From Brachybacterium sillae (GTDB taxonomy: Bacteria > Actinomycetota > Actinomycetes > Actinomycetales > Dermabacteraceae), in assembly GCF_025028335.1 (NCBI RefSeq), contig NZ_JAFEUW010000001.1:620001-684000 (forward strand): DNA of 64,000 bases, read 5' to 3'. Of this stretch, positions 45,222 through 54,133 are shown in pieces. A program made the translations under genes and the position numbers. Position 1 is the stretch's first letter; each line of letters begins with the position of its first letter. The notes under the pieces were generated by a model. It searched no databases. It saw only the letters and a program-made list of their open reading frames with translations, and had not been told where the DNA came from.

Positions 45222-46145
45222 TCAGAGCTCCTGGGCGAAGCGGCGCTTGGACCGTTCGAACACGAAGGTGCCGACGGCGAAGGTGGCGGCGGCGATGAGC
45301 AGCCCCACCCACCACAGCCCCGCCGCGTCGGTGCTCGCGAAGCTCGGATCGGCCGCCACAGCGGTGCGGGTGCTCGGCAGGTAGCGCCAGAACGCCGTGT
45401 GGAACAGCTCCACCACGATGGTCAGCGGGTTCAGTACGTACAACCACCACCACAGGGTGCCGCCGATGGCCTCCTCCACCAGAGCGATCCGATACATGAT
45501 CGGGCTGAGCCAGGTGGCGACCATGACGATCAGGTCCACGAAGTTCTCCACGTCGCGGAAGGCCGCATTGAAGGCAGCGGTCAGCAACCCCAGGCCGACG
45601 GTGAAGACCACCAGGATCAGCAATCCCAGCAGCAGTGCGCCGATCTCCACCGGCCCCGGACGCCAGCCGAACAGGGCCGCGCCCACCACCAGCACCAACA
45701 GCTGCGGCAGGAAATGCACCAGGGCCACCAGCATGCTGGACCAGGGGAACAACTCCGCGGGCAGATAGATCTTCGACACCAACGGCGCGTTGCCGGTGAT
45801 GGATCGGGTGGCGTTGCCGAACACCTCCCCGAAGAGGTTGATCACCACGATCCCGGAGAACAGATAGACGGCGTACGCCTCATCACCCTTGGACAGCTGC
45901 AGGAAGACCCCGAGCGCGATGTAGAACACCACGAACTGCACGGCGGGTTTGACGTAGCTCCACAGCATGCCCAGCACGCTGCCGCGGTACCGCACCCGCA
46001 GTTCCTTCCGCACCAGAAGGCGCAGCAGGAAGCGCTGGGTGATCGGGTTCAGCCAGCCGTCGTCCTGCCCGGGGGCGCGCCACCCCTCGGCCTGTTCGGC
46101 GCGGCTGGGTACCCGGGCCGCGGGGCGCGTCGCGGGGGTGCTCAC
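45222..46145 (-). CDS. Wzm-type ABC-2 transporter permease
   Basis: 307 residues with six membrane helices in ABC-2 arrangement and the family-typical RYRGSVLGMLWSYVKPAVQF coupling region, as in TagG/RfbD/Wzm. A cytoplasmic N-terminus of about 40 residues precedes it. GTG at 46145 overlaps the glfT2 stop as GTGA. Partner of the following ATPase; the pair matches Rv3783-Rv3781 of M. tuberculosis. Confidence 0.93.
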   Translation of the reverse strand: MSTPATRPAARVPSRAEQAEGWRAPGQDDGWLNPITQRFLLRLLVRKELRVRYRGSVLGMLWSYVKPAVQFVVFYIALGVFLQLSKGDEAYAVYLFSGIVVINLFGEVFGNATRSITGNAPLVSKIYLPAELFPWSSMLVALVHFLPQLLVLVVGAALFGWRPGPVEIGALLLGLLILVVFTVGLGLLTAAFNAAFRDVENFVDLIVMVATWLSPIMYRIALVEEAIGGTLWWWLYVLNPLTIVVELFHTAFWRYLPSTRTAVAADPSFASTDAAGLWWVGLLIAAATFAVGTFVFERSKRRFAQEL

Positions 46146-48193
46146 CGGGCCTGGTCGCCGTCACGGCGCGGCGCGGGATTCGCGGCGAACGTGCGCTCCC
46201 AGGCGGCGAACGACGTGATCTCCGGGGCGGCCTCACGGTAGCGGCGGCGAAGACTCTCCCACTGGCGGTACAGCTGCACGTGGGTGCCGACGGCCCGCGA
46301 GAGCATCGACCGGACCTGATCGGGCCGGCGCTTGTACCAGGCCACCTGGGTCCCCTCGGCGTTGGAGACGAGAACGCTGTCGTAGTGCGACAGCAGCCAC
46401 CAGCGGGCGTCCTGGTGCGGCACTGCGGCCTGAGGATGCTCCGCCGAGCGCTCCGTCGGCGGCACCGCCAGCTGTTTCACCAGCGTCTTCGCGGTCCAGG
46501 CGGGGAGCAGGGCGCGGCCGGGCTGGCTGAAACCGCGCCCTTTCCGCGGGGGCTTGTCGACGCGGATCTCCGGGTAGTCGTCGATGTCGCGAGCCATCGA
46601 GGCGTCGTCGTACTCGGCGGCCATGGCGCGGATCAGCGGCAGGCGGGTGCCGATCTCGTCGTGCAGCACCTCCGGTCCGCGCAGCACGTCCTGCTGTGCC
46701 AGTAGACGGCCGGCCTCGGTGTAGTACTGCATGGAGATCAGGTGCTTCACGTCCATGAACTGCGATTCCTTCACCACGCGGCCGCCGCGTGGGTACGGGG
46801 AGTGCAACAGGGCCGTGATGATGCGGTTGCGCTCATGGAAGTAGGCCTGCCAGCCGACGAGGTCGTCCTTGTCGACCCAGCTGACATGCCACACGCCCGC
46901 GCCCGGGAGGGAGACGGTGGGATATCCGGCGTTCTTCGCCCGCAGGCCGTATTCGGCGTCGTCCCATTTGATGAACACCGGCAGAGACAGGCCGATCTCC
47001 CGCACCACCTGGGTGGGGATCAGGCACATCCACCAGCCGTTGTAGTCGACGTCGGTGCGGCGGTGCAGCCAGGGGGTGGACCGCAGGGGGTCGAGGGCGA
47101 AGTCGTGGCCGAGCGTGGCCTCCTGCGAGGGCAGTGACGGCTGGATGCGCCAGCGGTCGACGATCTCACCGAAGGTGTGCAGCACCGAACGGTTGTTGAG
47201 GTCGAACATGTGGGCGCCGACCAGCGTGGGCCGGGTGCAGAAGTCCGCGAAGGTGGTCAGGCGCAGCAGCGACTCGGGCTCGATCACGATGTCGTCGTCG
47301 CAGTTCACCACGTACGTGGAGCGACGGGCGACGGCCGCCTCGTACATGCCGCGGGAGAACCCGCCCGAGCCGCCGATGTTCCCCTGCTCGATGATGGTGA
47401 GCTGATCTCCGAGCTCTCGCTGCAGCGGCGCGAGCCGGTCGGGGTGGTCCTGCAGGCGATCGGACCCCTGATCCACCACGTACATCGTGTCGAGCACCGC
47501 ACGGATGTCCTCGCTCTCGGCGATCGTGCGGATGTTGTCGAGGCAGTACTCGACCTTGTTCATCGTGGTCATGGCCAGCGAGATCCGGCCCTCGGCGCGT
47601 GCCAGCGCAGCATCGGCGGTCCACTCCGCACTGCGCACGACGAGGTCGTCCACCCCGGCGTGGACGTCGAACCAGTACCACCCGCCGTCGCCGAAGGAGG
47701 CCAGGGAGAGGTCCACGACGGTCTCCGTCTCCCCTTCGACGACACGAAAATCGACCCGCTGGATCGCACCGCGCGCGGTGGAGCGTTGGATGACGATGCG
47801 CCCCGGGCCACTGGTACGGATCGTGAGCCGCACCTCCCGCACAGGGGTCCAGCGCCGCCAGTAGCTGGCGGGGAAGGCGTTGAAGTACGTGCCGAAGGAC
47901 CGCATGGCCCGCGCCGGCACGAGCACACTGTGACGAGCCTGCAACTGGTCCAGCTCGACCTGGGATCGACCGGAGGCGGACAGGCGAGCGGCCTCCGCCG
48001 CCTTCTCCTTCACCGCGCTGCGTTCGGCGCTGCCGAGGCCGAAGGAACCTCCCGAGGCGCCGGACCGGGCGGTGTCCTGCTCGATGTACAGCGGCACGAT
48101 GTCCGGGGTCGCCTCCAGCGGCAGCAGCAGACGCTGGAGGAGGCGCCGCTCCCCCTGCGGGACGGTGCCGGTGGGGCCGGTGGTCGAAGTCAT
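46142..48193 (-). CDS. glfT2: GlfT2-type bifunctional galactofuranosyltransferase
   Basis: 683 residues. An N-terminal beta-sandwich (about 30-195) precedes a GT-A domain with the metal triad DDD at 299-301, a catalytic Asp pair at 411-412 (KWDDAEYGLR) and His436 in WHVSW; the Asp-to-His spacing of 24 equals that of M. tuberculosis GlfT2. A helical C-terminus follows. It polymerises galactofuranose with alternating beta-(1,5) and beta-(1,6) bonds from UDP-Galf. It is just downstream of glf, which supplies UDP-Galf. Confidence 0.95.
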   Translation of the reverse strand: MTSTTGPTGTVPQGERRLLQRLLLPLEATPDIVPLYIEQDTARSGASGGSFGLGSAERSAVKEKAAEAARLSASGRSQVELDQLQARHSVLVPARAMRSFGTYFNAFPASYWRRWTPVREVRLTIRTSGPGRIVIQRSTARGAIQRVDFRVVEGETETVVDLSLASFGDGGWYWFDVHAGVDDLVVRSAEWTADAALARAEGRISLAMTTMNKVEYCLDNIRTIAESEDIRAVLDTMYVVDQGSDRLQDHPDRLAPLQRELGDQLTIIEQGNIGGSGGFSRGMYEAAVARRSTYVVNCDDDIVIEPESLLRLTTFADFCTRPTLVGAHMFDLNNRSVLHTFGEIVDRWRIQPSLPSQEATLGHDFALDPLRSTPWLHRRTDVDYNGWWMCLIPTQVVREIGLSLPVFIKWDDAEYGLRAKNAGYPTVSLPGAGVWHVSWVDKDDLVGWQAYFHERNRIITALLHSPYPRGGRVVKESQFMDVKHLISMQYYTEAGRLLAQQDVLRGPEVLHDEIGTRLPLIRAMAAEYDDASMARDIDDYPEIRVDKPPRKGRGFSQPGRALLPAWTAKTLVKQLAVPPTERSAEHPQAAVPHQDARWWLLSHYDSVLVSNAEGTQVAWYKRRPDQVRSMLSRAVGTHVQLYRQWESLRRRYREAAPEITSFAAWERTFAANPAPRRDGDQAR

Positions 48194-48202
48194 GCCGCCT
48201 CC

Positions 48203-49414
<1,212 letters not shown>

Positions 49415-50395
49415 CTAGCCCAGCGGCCCCGTGCGCCCCGTCTGCACGCGCCGGGGCGCGCCGCCAGATCCCTGGCCCGCTTCTGCAGCCCCGGGTGCTC
49501 CGTCTGCACGCGCCGGGGCGCGCCCCTCCACCAGGACCCGGTACCCCCAGCGGCGCAGCCACCAGGGGGCGAGGCGGTAGGCGGCCCGGTGGCCGAGGTT
49601 CAGCAGCATGCGCGGGGCGCTGATGACACCGTCGCGGTGCAGGATCCGCTGCAACCTCAGATCGCTGCGCAGCAGACGCAGTCCACCGCGGCGGGCGAAC
49701 AGGTCGGCGTCGACGCGGTAGTCCACGAGCACGTCGGGCAGGTTGGCGCAGCGCGCTCCGGCCAGGATCATCCTCTCCCACAGCCAGTAGTCCTCCAGCA
49801 GGGGAAGGTCCCGGTAGCCACCGGCATCGCGCGCCGCGTCGGCGCGCATCATGACCGTCGGGTGGTGGAAGGGGCTGTGCCCGCGCAGGTACCGCACGAT
49901 CTGTTGGTGATGCAGGGGCCTCACCCGGAGTGGGCCGGTCCCCCGCGGCACCGCCTCGGAGAATTCCTGCATGGCCCCGCCGAGGAGGTCCACGGGCTGC
50001 GCACGGACGGCCCGGATCTGCAGCTCCAGGCGCTCGGGTCGACACAGGTCATCAGCGTCGGCCCGGGCCACGTACGCGGTGCGCACCGCCTCGAGTCCCT
50101 CCTGCAGGGTGGGGGCGAGGCCGCGATGCTCAGGCGCGCGCAGCACCCGCGCGGGCCCGAACTCCCCGTCCTCCACGGCGTGCAGCACGTCGGCGAGATC
50201 GCTCCCGACGGGGCCGTCGACGACGACGAGGAGTTCTGCCGGCGGTGCCGTCTGGTCACCGGTCGCGGAGCGCAGGGCGGCGCGGAACCGGTCGGGCCGG
50301 TCACCCCGCCACACCGGCATCAGGACGGTGACGTCCTGGGCGGTGATCCGATGCGTTCCCCGTGCCGTCCCGCGCGTGATCTGCGGAGCCGTCAT
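49415..50395 (-). CDS. GT2-family glycosyltransferase in the galactan operon
   Basis: 326 residues with a GT-A core from about residue 22 (VTVLMPVWRGDRPDRF), a DxD (ARADADDLCRPERL) and a catalytic-site Asp/Trp region (LLEDYWLWERM). It is distinct from GlfT1 and GlfT2 and resembles WbbL/rfb-type side-chain transferases; acceptor unknown. The last 36 residues are encoded by a 25-base direct repeat and repeat GRAPARADG-like peptides, so the tail is probably an expansion without a structural role. The start overlaps the GlfT1-like gene's stop (ATGA). Confidence 0.85.
   Translation of the reverse strand: MTAPQITRGTARGTHRITAQDVTVLMPVWRGDRPDRFRAALRSATGDQTAPPAELLVVVDGPVGSDLADVLHAVEDGEFGPARVLRAPEHRGLAPTLQEGLEAVRTAYVARADADDLCRPERLELQIRAVRAQPVDLLGGAMQEFSEAVPRGTGPLRVRPLHHQQIVRYLRGHSPFHHPTVMMRADAARDAGGYRDLPLLEDYWLWERMILAGARCANLPDVLVDYRVDADLFARRGGLRLLRSDLRLQRILHRDGVISAPRMLLNLGHRAAYRLAPWWLRRWGYRVLVEGRAPARADGAPGAAEAGQGSGGAPRRVQTGRTGPLG
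49438..49524. repeat. 25-base perfect direct repeat in the tail of the GT2 gene
   Basis: The same 25 bases (starting CCGTCTGCACGCGCC) occur at 49438-49462 and 49500-49524, 62 bases apart. The period is not a multiple of three, yet both copies stay open. GC-rich and self-complementary within each copy (GCGCC/GGCGC). Confidence 0.85.
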
Positions 50396-51399
50396 CGACC
50401 GGCCGCCTCATCGACCGCACGGATCAGTGCAGCCTGCTCGGGATCGGCGGCGAGCACCTGCCAGGAGGGACGCGGTCGACGCACCAGGGCATCGCGCAGA
50501 CCCCGCCCGCCCAGCGGCAGCAGATCGGGCTCACGGCGCAGCAGACGGATCCAGCCGACGACGGTGCTCCCGCCGTAGAGCACCCGCTCCCACCAGGTGA
50601 AGGAACGGGTGCGGAGCAGCGCCCACAGGCGATTGCGCACATCGAGAGAGAAACGTTCTCCCGGGGAGGCCTGGGCACTGCCGAACAGCCGCGTGCGGTG
50701 CTCGACCACGGAGTCGTCCACCTGCAGACCGAGACCCCGGCGCAGGAGGCGCCCGGTGTGCTCGAAGTCATCGGACCAGATGAAGTAGTCGGCATGGGGC
50801 AGCCCGTGGCGGCGCACGTCCTCGGCGCGCAACAGCGCCGAGACATAACTGGCGGTACGGATCGGCCGCGCACCGAGTGCGCGGGCCTGGGTCTTCTCCC
50901 GGGGCGAGGCGCCCACCCGCACACGGGAGCGGTTCATGGGGTGATCACGGCCGTCGGTCCACACCGCACGGGAGCTGAGCACGGAGGGCACCGGCCGGGC
51001 ACGGTCGGCCGCACGCAGCAGAGCCTCCAGGGCGCGGGGCCGCGGAACGGTGTCGTCATCCATCACCCACACCCAGTCGGCACCGTGCACCTGGAGGGCG
51101 CGGGCGATGCCGGTGGCGAACCCCCCGGCCCCGCCGACGTTCCGCTGCAGGGGGATGGTCTCGGTGACGACGGGGTGCTGTGCGGCGACACGCCCGGACG
51201 CGTCCGTGGAGGCGTTGTCGATGACCACCACAGCCTGCGGCGGGCGGGTCTGCGCGGCCAGACCGTCGAGGCACTCCCGCAGCAGCTGCTGCCGGTTGTA
51301 GGTGACGACGACGGCGACGACCCGTTCCGCACCGTGGGATCCGGCGGACGGGGCTTCGGATGACGACCTCACGCGCGCTCCTTCTTCCGCACCGATCAC
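50392..51399 (-). CDS. GlfT1-like galactofuranosyltransferase (GT2)
   Basis: 335 residues. GT-A domain with VVAVVVTYNRQQLL, the metal site VWVMDDDTVPRP, catalytic Asp pair in YFIWSDDFEHTGRL and a His in VVEHRT. It is like Rv3782 GlfT1, which adds the first galactofuranoses to the lipid-linked linker. The GT2, glf, glfT2, wzm and wzt genes follow as one leftward operon. The start could be the ATG at 51399 or a GTG some nine codons later. TAGACT at 51460-51465 (minus) may be its -10. Confidence 0.85.
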   Translation of the reverse strand: MIGAEEGARVRSSSEAPSAGSHGAERVVAVVVTYNRQQLLRECLDGLAAQTRPPQAVVVIDNASTDASGRVAAQHPVVTETIPLQRNVGGAGGFATGIARALQVHGADWVWVMDDDTVPRPRALEALLRAADRARPVPSVLSSRAVWTDGRDHPMNRSRVRVGASPREKTQARALGARPIRTASYVSALLRAEDVRRHGLPHADYFIWSDDFEHTGRLLRRGLGLQVDDSVVEHRTRLFGSAQASPGERFSLDVRNRLWALLRTRSFTWWERVLYGGSTVVGWIRLLRREPDLLPLGGRGLRDALVRRPRPSWQVLAADPEQAALIRAVDEAAGR

Positions 51400-51512
51400 G
51401 ACCAGGGTGCCGCGCGGCGACCCCGGCGGGGCGGCCCCCGTGGGGCACGCGGCATCGCGAGTCTACGGACCCGGACCGGTTGAGCCTCCCGGCCGCGCCG
51501 AGGAGTCGGCGC

Positions 51513-51518
51513 TACAGT
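51513..51518 (+). promoter_or_regulatory. Candidate -10 for the LCP ligase gene
   Basis: TACAGT, about 57 bases before the GTG at 51575, in the divergent gap to the galactan operon. No clear -35. Confidence 0.35.
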
Positions 51519-51574
51519 GATCGGCCGAGCGACCCGGGAACGACCGCACACGACGACGGCGAGGAGAGAGATCC

Positions 51575-52849
51575 GTGGACTCACGCCCAGACACCCCGCC
51601 GCGCCGGCCCGGTCGACCGCACCGTCCGATGGGCCATCGGGCCCGCCCGGGGGGTTCCGTACGGGTCGTGCCCGGGGCGACGGCCCCCGATGCTCCCCGC
51701 GGGAGCGCACCCACCGGGCCGGGATCCACCGTGCGCACCGGATCGACGGTGCGACGGATCGGCCCCGCGACACCGGTGGCCGCAGAGCGACCGACCCGGC
51801 CGATGCCCCGGGTCGAGGCGGAGATCGGGGGTCCGCCGACCGCCGGTCCTCCGGCGCCCGCTCCCCGCCCCAGCGGTTCGCGGCCGTCGACACGGCGACG
51901 CCGCGGCATCCGCCGCATCCCCCGCCCGGTCCGGCAGGCGACCACGCTGCTGTGCCTGCTGCTGGTCATCAGCCTGGGATGGGGCATCGGGCTGGCGGGG
52001 TGGGCCGACAGCCGCATCGCGCATGTCGACGCGCTCTCCTCTGCTGAGGGAACCCGAGGAACCACGTACCTCATGGCCGGCTCCGACCGCCGCGGGGGCA
52101 CGACCGTCGCCGATGACGGCACCGAGGGGCAGCGTGCCGACACCATCATCCTTCTGCACCGCGCCCCCAACGGCCGCTCCTCACTGGTCTCGCTGCCGCG
52201 GGACACCCTGGTGGACATCCCCGGCCACGGGAGGATGAAGCTCAACGCCGCCTACGCCCTCGGTGGCCCCGCCCTGCTGGTGCGCACCGTCGAGGAGTTC
52301 ACCGGGCTGACGGTGGACCATTTCGTCGAGGTCGGGTTCGACGGCGTCGCCTCCCTGGTGGACGCCGTCGGCACCGTGAACCTGTGCATCGACCGGGATG
52401 TCGACGACCCCAAGTCGGGCCTGCGCATGACGCAGGGTTGCCATGACGTCGGCGGCGAGCAGGCCCTCGCCTTTGTGCGCGCCCGGGCCTTCGACCCCAC
52501 GGCCGACATCGGCCGGCAGCAGCGTCAGCAGCAGTTCCTGGCGGCACTGATGAAGCGCTCCGCCTCCCCCGGGGTGCTGTTCAACCCGGTGGCGCAGGTG
52601 CGGCTGGCCGGGGCCGGCTCCGCGGCGCTGCGCACCGACGAGCGCAGCGGCATCCTCGACGTCGGTCGCATGGCGCTGACGATGCGCGACGCGCAGAACG
52701 ATGGCCGGGTGCTGTCGATCCCCATCGAGGATCCGCAGTTCCGCACGCGGCACTCCGGGGTGGCGATCCTCACCGATGATGACGAGGTGCGGTCGTTCTT
52801 CGCGGGCATCCGCGACGGATCCGCGGAACCGCCCGGGACGACCGGCTGA
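51575..52849 (+). CDS. LytR-CpsA-Psr (LCP) family wall-polymer ligase
   Basis: 424 residues: a basic, Pro-rich cytoplasmic N-terminus (1-118), one membrane helix (121-143), and an extracellular LCP domain (about 160-320) with the conserved Asp/Arg cluster (LMAGSDRRGG, RADTIILLH, SLPRDTLVDIPGHG). LCP enzymes move polyprenyl-linked glycans onto peptidoglycan. Its position, divergent from the galactan operon, makes galactan or another polymer made here the likely substrate. GTG at 51575 follows GAGGAGAGAG. Confidence 0.93.
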   Translation: MDSRPDTPPRRPGRPHRPMGHRARPGGSVRVVPGATAPDAPRGSAPTGPGSTVRTGSTVRRIGPATPVAAERPTRPMPRVEAEIGGPPTAGPPAPAPRPSGSRPSTRRRRGIRRIPRPVRQATTLLCLLLVISLGWGIGLAGWADSRIAHVDALSSAEGTRGTTYLMAGSDRRGGTTVADDGTEGQRADTIILLHRAPNGRSSLVSLPRDTLVDIPGHGRMKLNAAYALGGPALLVRTVEEFTGLTVDHFVEVGFDGVASLVDAVGTVNLCIDRDVDDPKSGLRMTQGCHDVGGEQALAFVRARAFDPTADIGRQQRQQQFLAALMKRSASPGVLFNPVAQVRLAGAGSAALRTDERSGILDVGRMALTMRDAQNDGRVLSIPIEDPQFRTRHSGVAILTDDDEVRSFFAGIRDGSAEPPGTTG

Positions 52850-52913
52850 TCCCGCGCCTGTCCGGGTGGGCTCGGTGGGGCCGGACCCGTCGGGTCGGAT
52901 CCACCGGCCCGGT

Positions 52914-53621
52914 TCAGCGGAACAGCATGTCGATGACGATGTTCACCGAGTTCAGCACCGACTGGCCCTTGGACCGCGAATAGTCGGTGTAGAGGATGTG
53001 CACCGGGTGCTCCCGCACGGTGAGCTTAAGGCGTCCGATCTCCTCCACGAGCTCGGAGGCGTGCGCCATACGGTTCTGCTCGATGGTGATGCGCTCGCAG
53101 GCGGAACGACCGATCACCCGCAGGCCGTTGTGGGCGTCGGTGAGCTTCACCCCGCTGGTGAGGTTCGTGTACCAGACGGCGCCGCGCAGCACCATCCGCT
53201 TCAGCAGGCCCGGCTTCGTGCGGTTGTCGAGGAAGCGGGAGCCGAGCACGATGTCGACGCCCTCGGCCTCCCGCAGGGCGATCATCTCGGCGGCATCCTC
53301 CACCCGGTGCTGGCCGTCGGAGTCGAAGGTCACGACCTGCCGCATCATCGGGTCCCGCAGGGCGTAGTCGATGCCGGTCTTCAACGCGGCGCCCTGCCCC
53401 ATGTTGTAGGGATGGCGCACCACCGCCGCACCGGCCTCCGCGGCCGCCTGGGCGGAACCGTCGGTGCTGCCGTCGTCGACGCAGACGACGAGGGGGTAAC
53501 TGCGGCGCAGTTCACGCACCACATCCCCGACCACGGCCCCCTCGTTGAACAGGGGCATGACGAACCAGGTGGCGTCCGCCCCCGGCGCGGCAGTTTCGCG
53601 CAAAGGGTCGGAACTCCCCAT
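52914..53621 (-). CDS. DPM1/GtrB-like polyprenyl-phosphate glycosyltransferase
   Basis: 235 residues. GT2 core with VVCVDDGSTDGS, a DxD in VVTFDSDGQHRVED, and a catalytic Arg region (GSRFLDNRT). There are no C-terminal membrane helices. Such enzymes move a sugar from UDP or GDP to polyprenyl phosphate, giving the donor for outer-face transferases. The neighbours DUF2304 and the DUF6541-like protein commonly accompany this class. ATG at 53621 has an AGAGGAG site; a -10-like TCTAAT lies 24 bases upstream. Confidence 0.88.
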   Translation of the reverse strand: MGSSDPLRETAAPGADATWFVMPLFNEGAVVGDVVRELRRSYPLVVCVDDGSTDGSAQAAAEAGAAVVRHPYNMGQGAALKTGIDYALRDPMMRQVVTFDSDGQHRVEDAAEMIALREAEGVDIVLGSRFLDNRTKPGLLKRMVLRGAVWYTNLTSGVKLTDAHNGLRVIGRSACERITIEQNRMAHASELVEEIGRLKLTVREHPVHILYTDYSRSKGQSVLNSVNIVIDMLFR

Positions 53622-53644
53622 GAGGTCTCCTCTGGTCCTTGCTC

Positions 53645-53650
53645 ATTAGA
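53645..53650 (-). promoter_or_regulatory. Candidate -10 for the DPM1-like gene
   Basis: TCTAAT on the minus strand, five of six to consensus, giving a short leader before ATG 53621. Confidence 0.4.
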
Positions 53651-53767
53651 GCCTTGCTGATCCTCCGCGTGCATCAGCGAAGCGAGGTTGCTCGCAGAGG
53701 ATACCCTGAAGGCGTGGAAGAACTTCTTGACGTGCTGCGAGCAACAGTCGGCCCTGGGGGCCGCACA

Positions 53768-54133
53768 ATGATCATCCAGGCGCTCCTCATCGCGGGCATC
53801 GTGTCGATAGTTGCCTGGCTCTTCATCCACCGGGGAACCAAGCAGCTGGCCGTGCGCCGCTTGCTGGTGATCGCCTTCGCGTTGTTCGCTCTCCTCACCG
53901 TGCTGTTCCCCGCCATGCTCACTCGCGTCGCGCACATCGTAGGGGTCGGACGCGGAACCGACCTTCTGCTCTACGCCACAGTTCTGGTTCTGCTCGGCTT
54001 CCTCGCCCTGCAAGAGGCACGGACCAAGGATGCCGAAAAACGCACCACCCATCTCGCCCGACGCCTAGCCATCGATGAGGCCGAACCGGCTGCGCAGTAC
54101 CGCCAACGCTCGCTCAACACACACCACGGATGA
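53768..54133 (+). CDS. DUF2304-family membrane protein
   Basis: 121 residues with three membrane helices (about 2-20, 30-55 and 62-88) and a charged tail; matches the small DUF2304 family that accompanies polyprenyl-phosphate glycosyltransferases and may act as a flippase subunit. ATG at 53768 gives the usual MIIQALLIAG start. A GTG at 53714, six bases after a TACCCT hexamer, is an alternative leaderless start that would add 18 residues. Overlaps the next gene by four bases. Confidence 0.85.
   Translation: MIIQALLIAGIVSIVAWLFIHRGTKQLAVRRLLVIAFALFALLTVLFPAMLTRVAHIVGVGRGTDLLLYATVLVLLGFLALQEARTKDAEKRTTHLARRLAIDEAEPAAQYRQRSLNTHHG

Noticed and set aside
52850-52913. Terminator between the LCP ligase and DPM1-like genes
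   Set aside because: Only a five-base GACCC/GGGTC stem with a three-base loop is visible; too weak to call.
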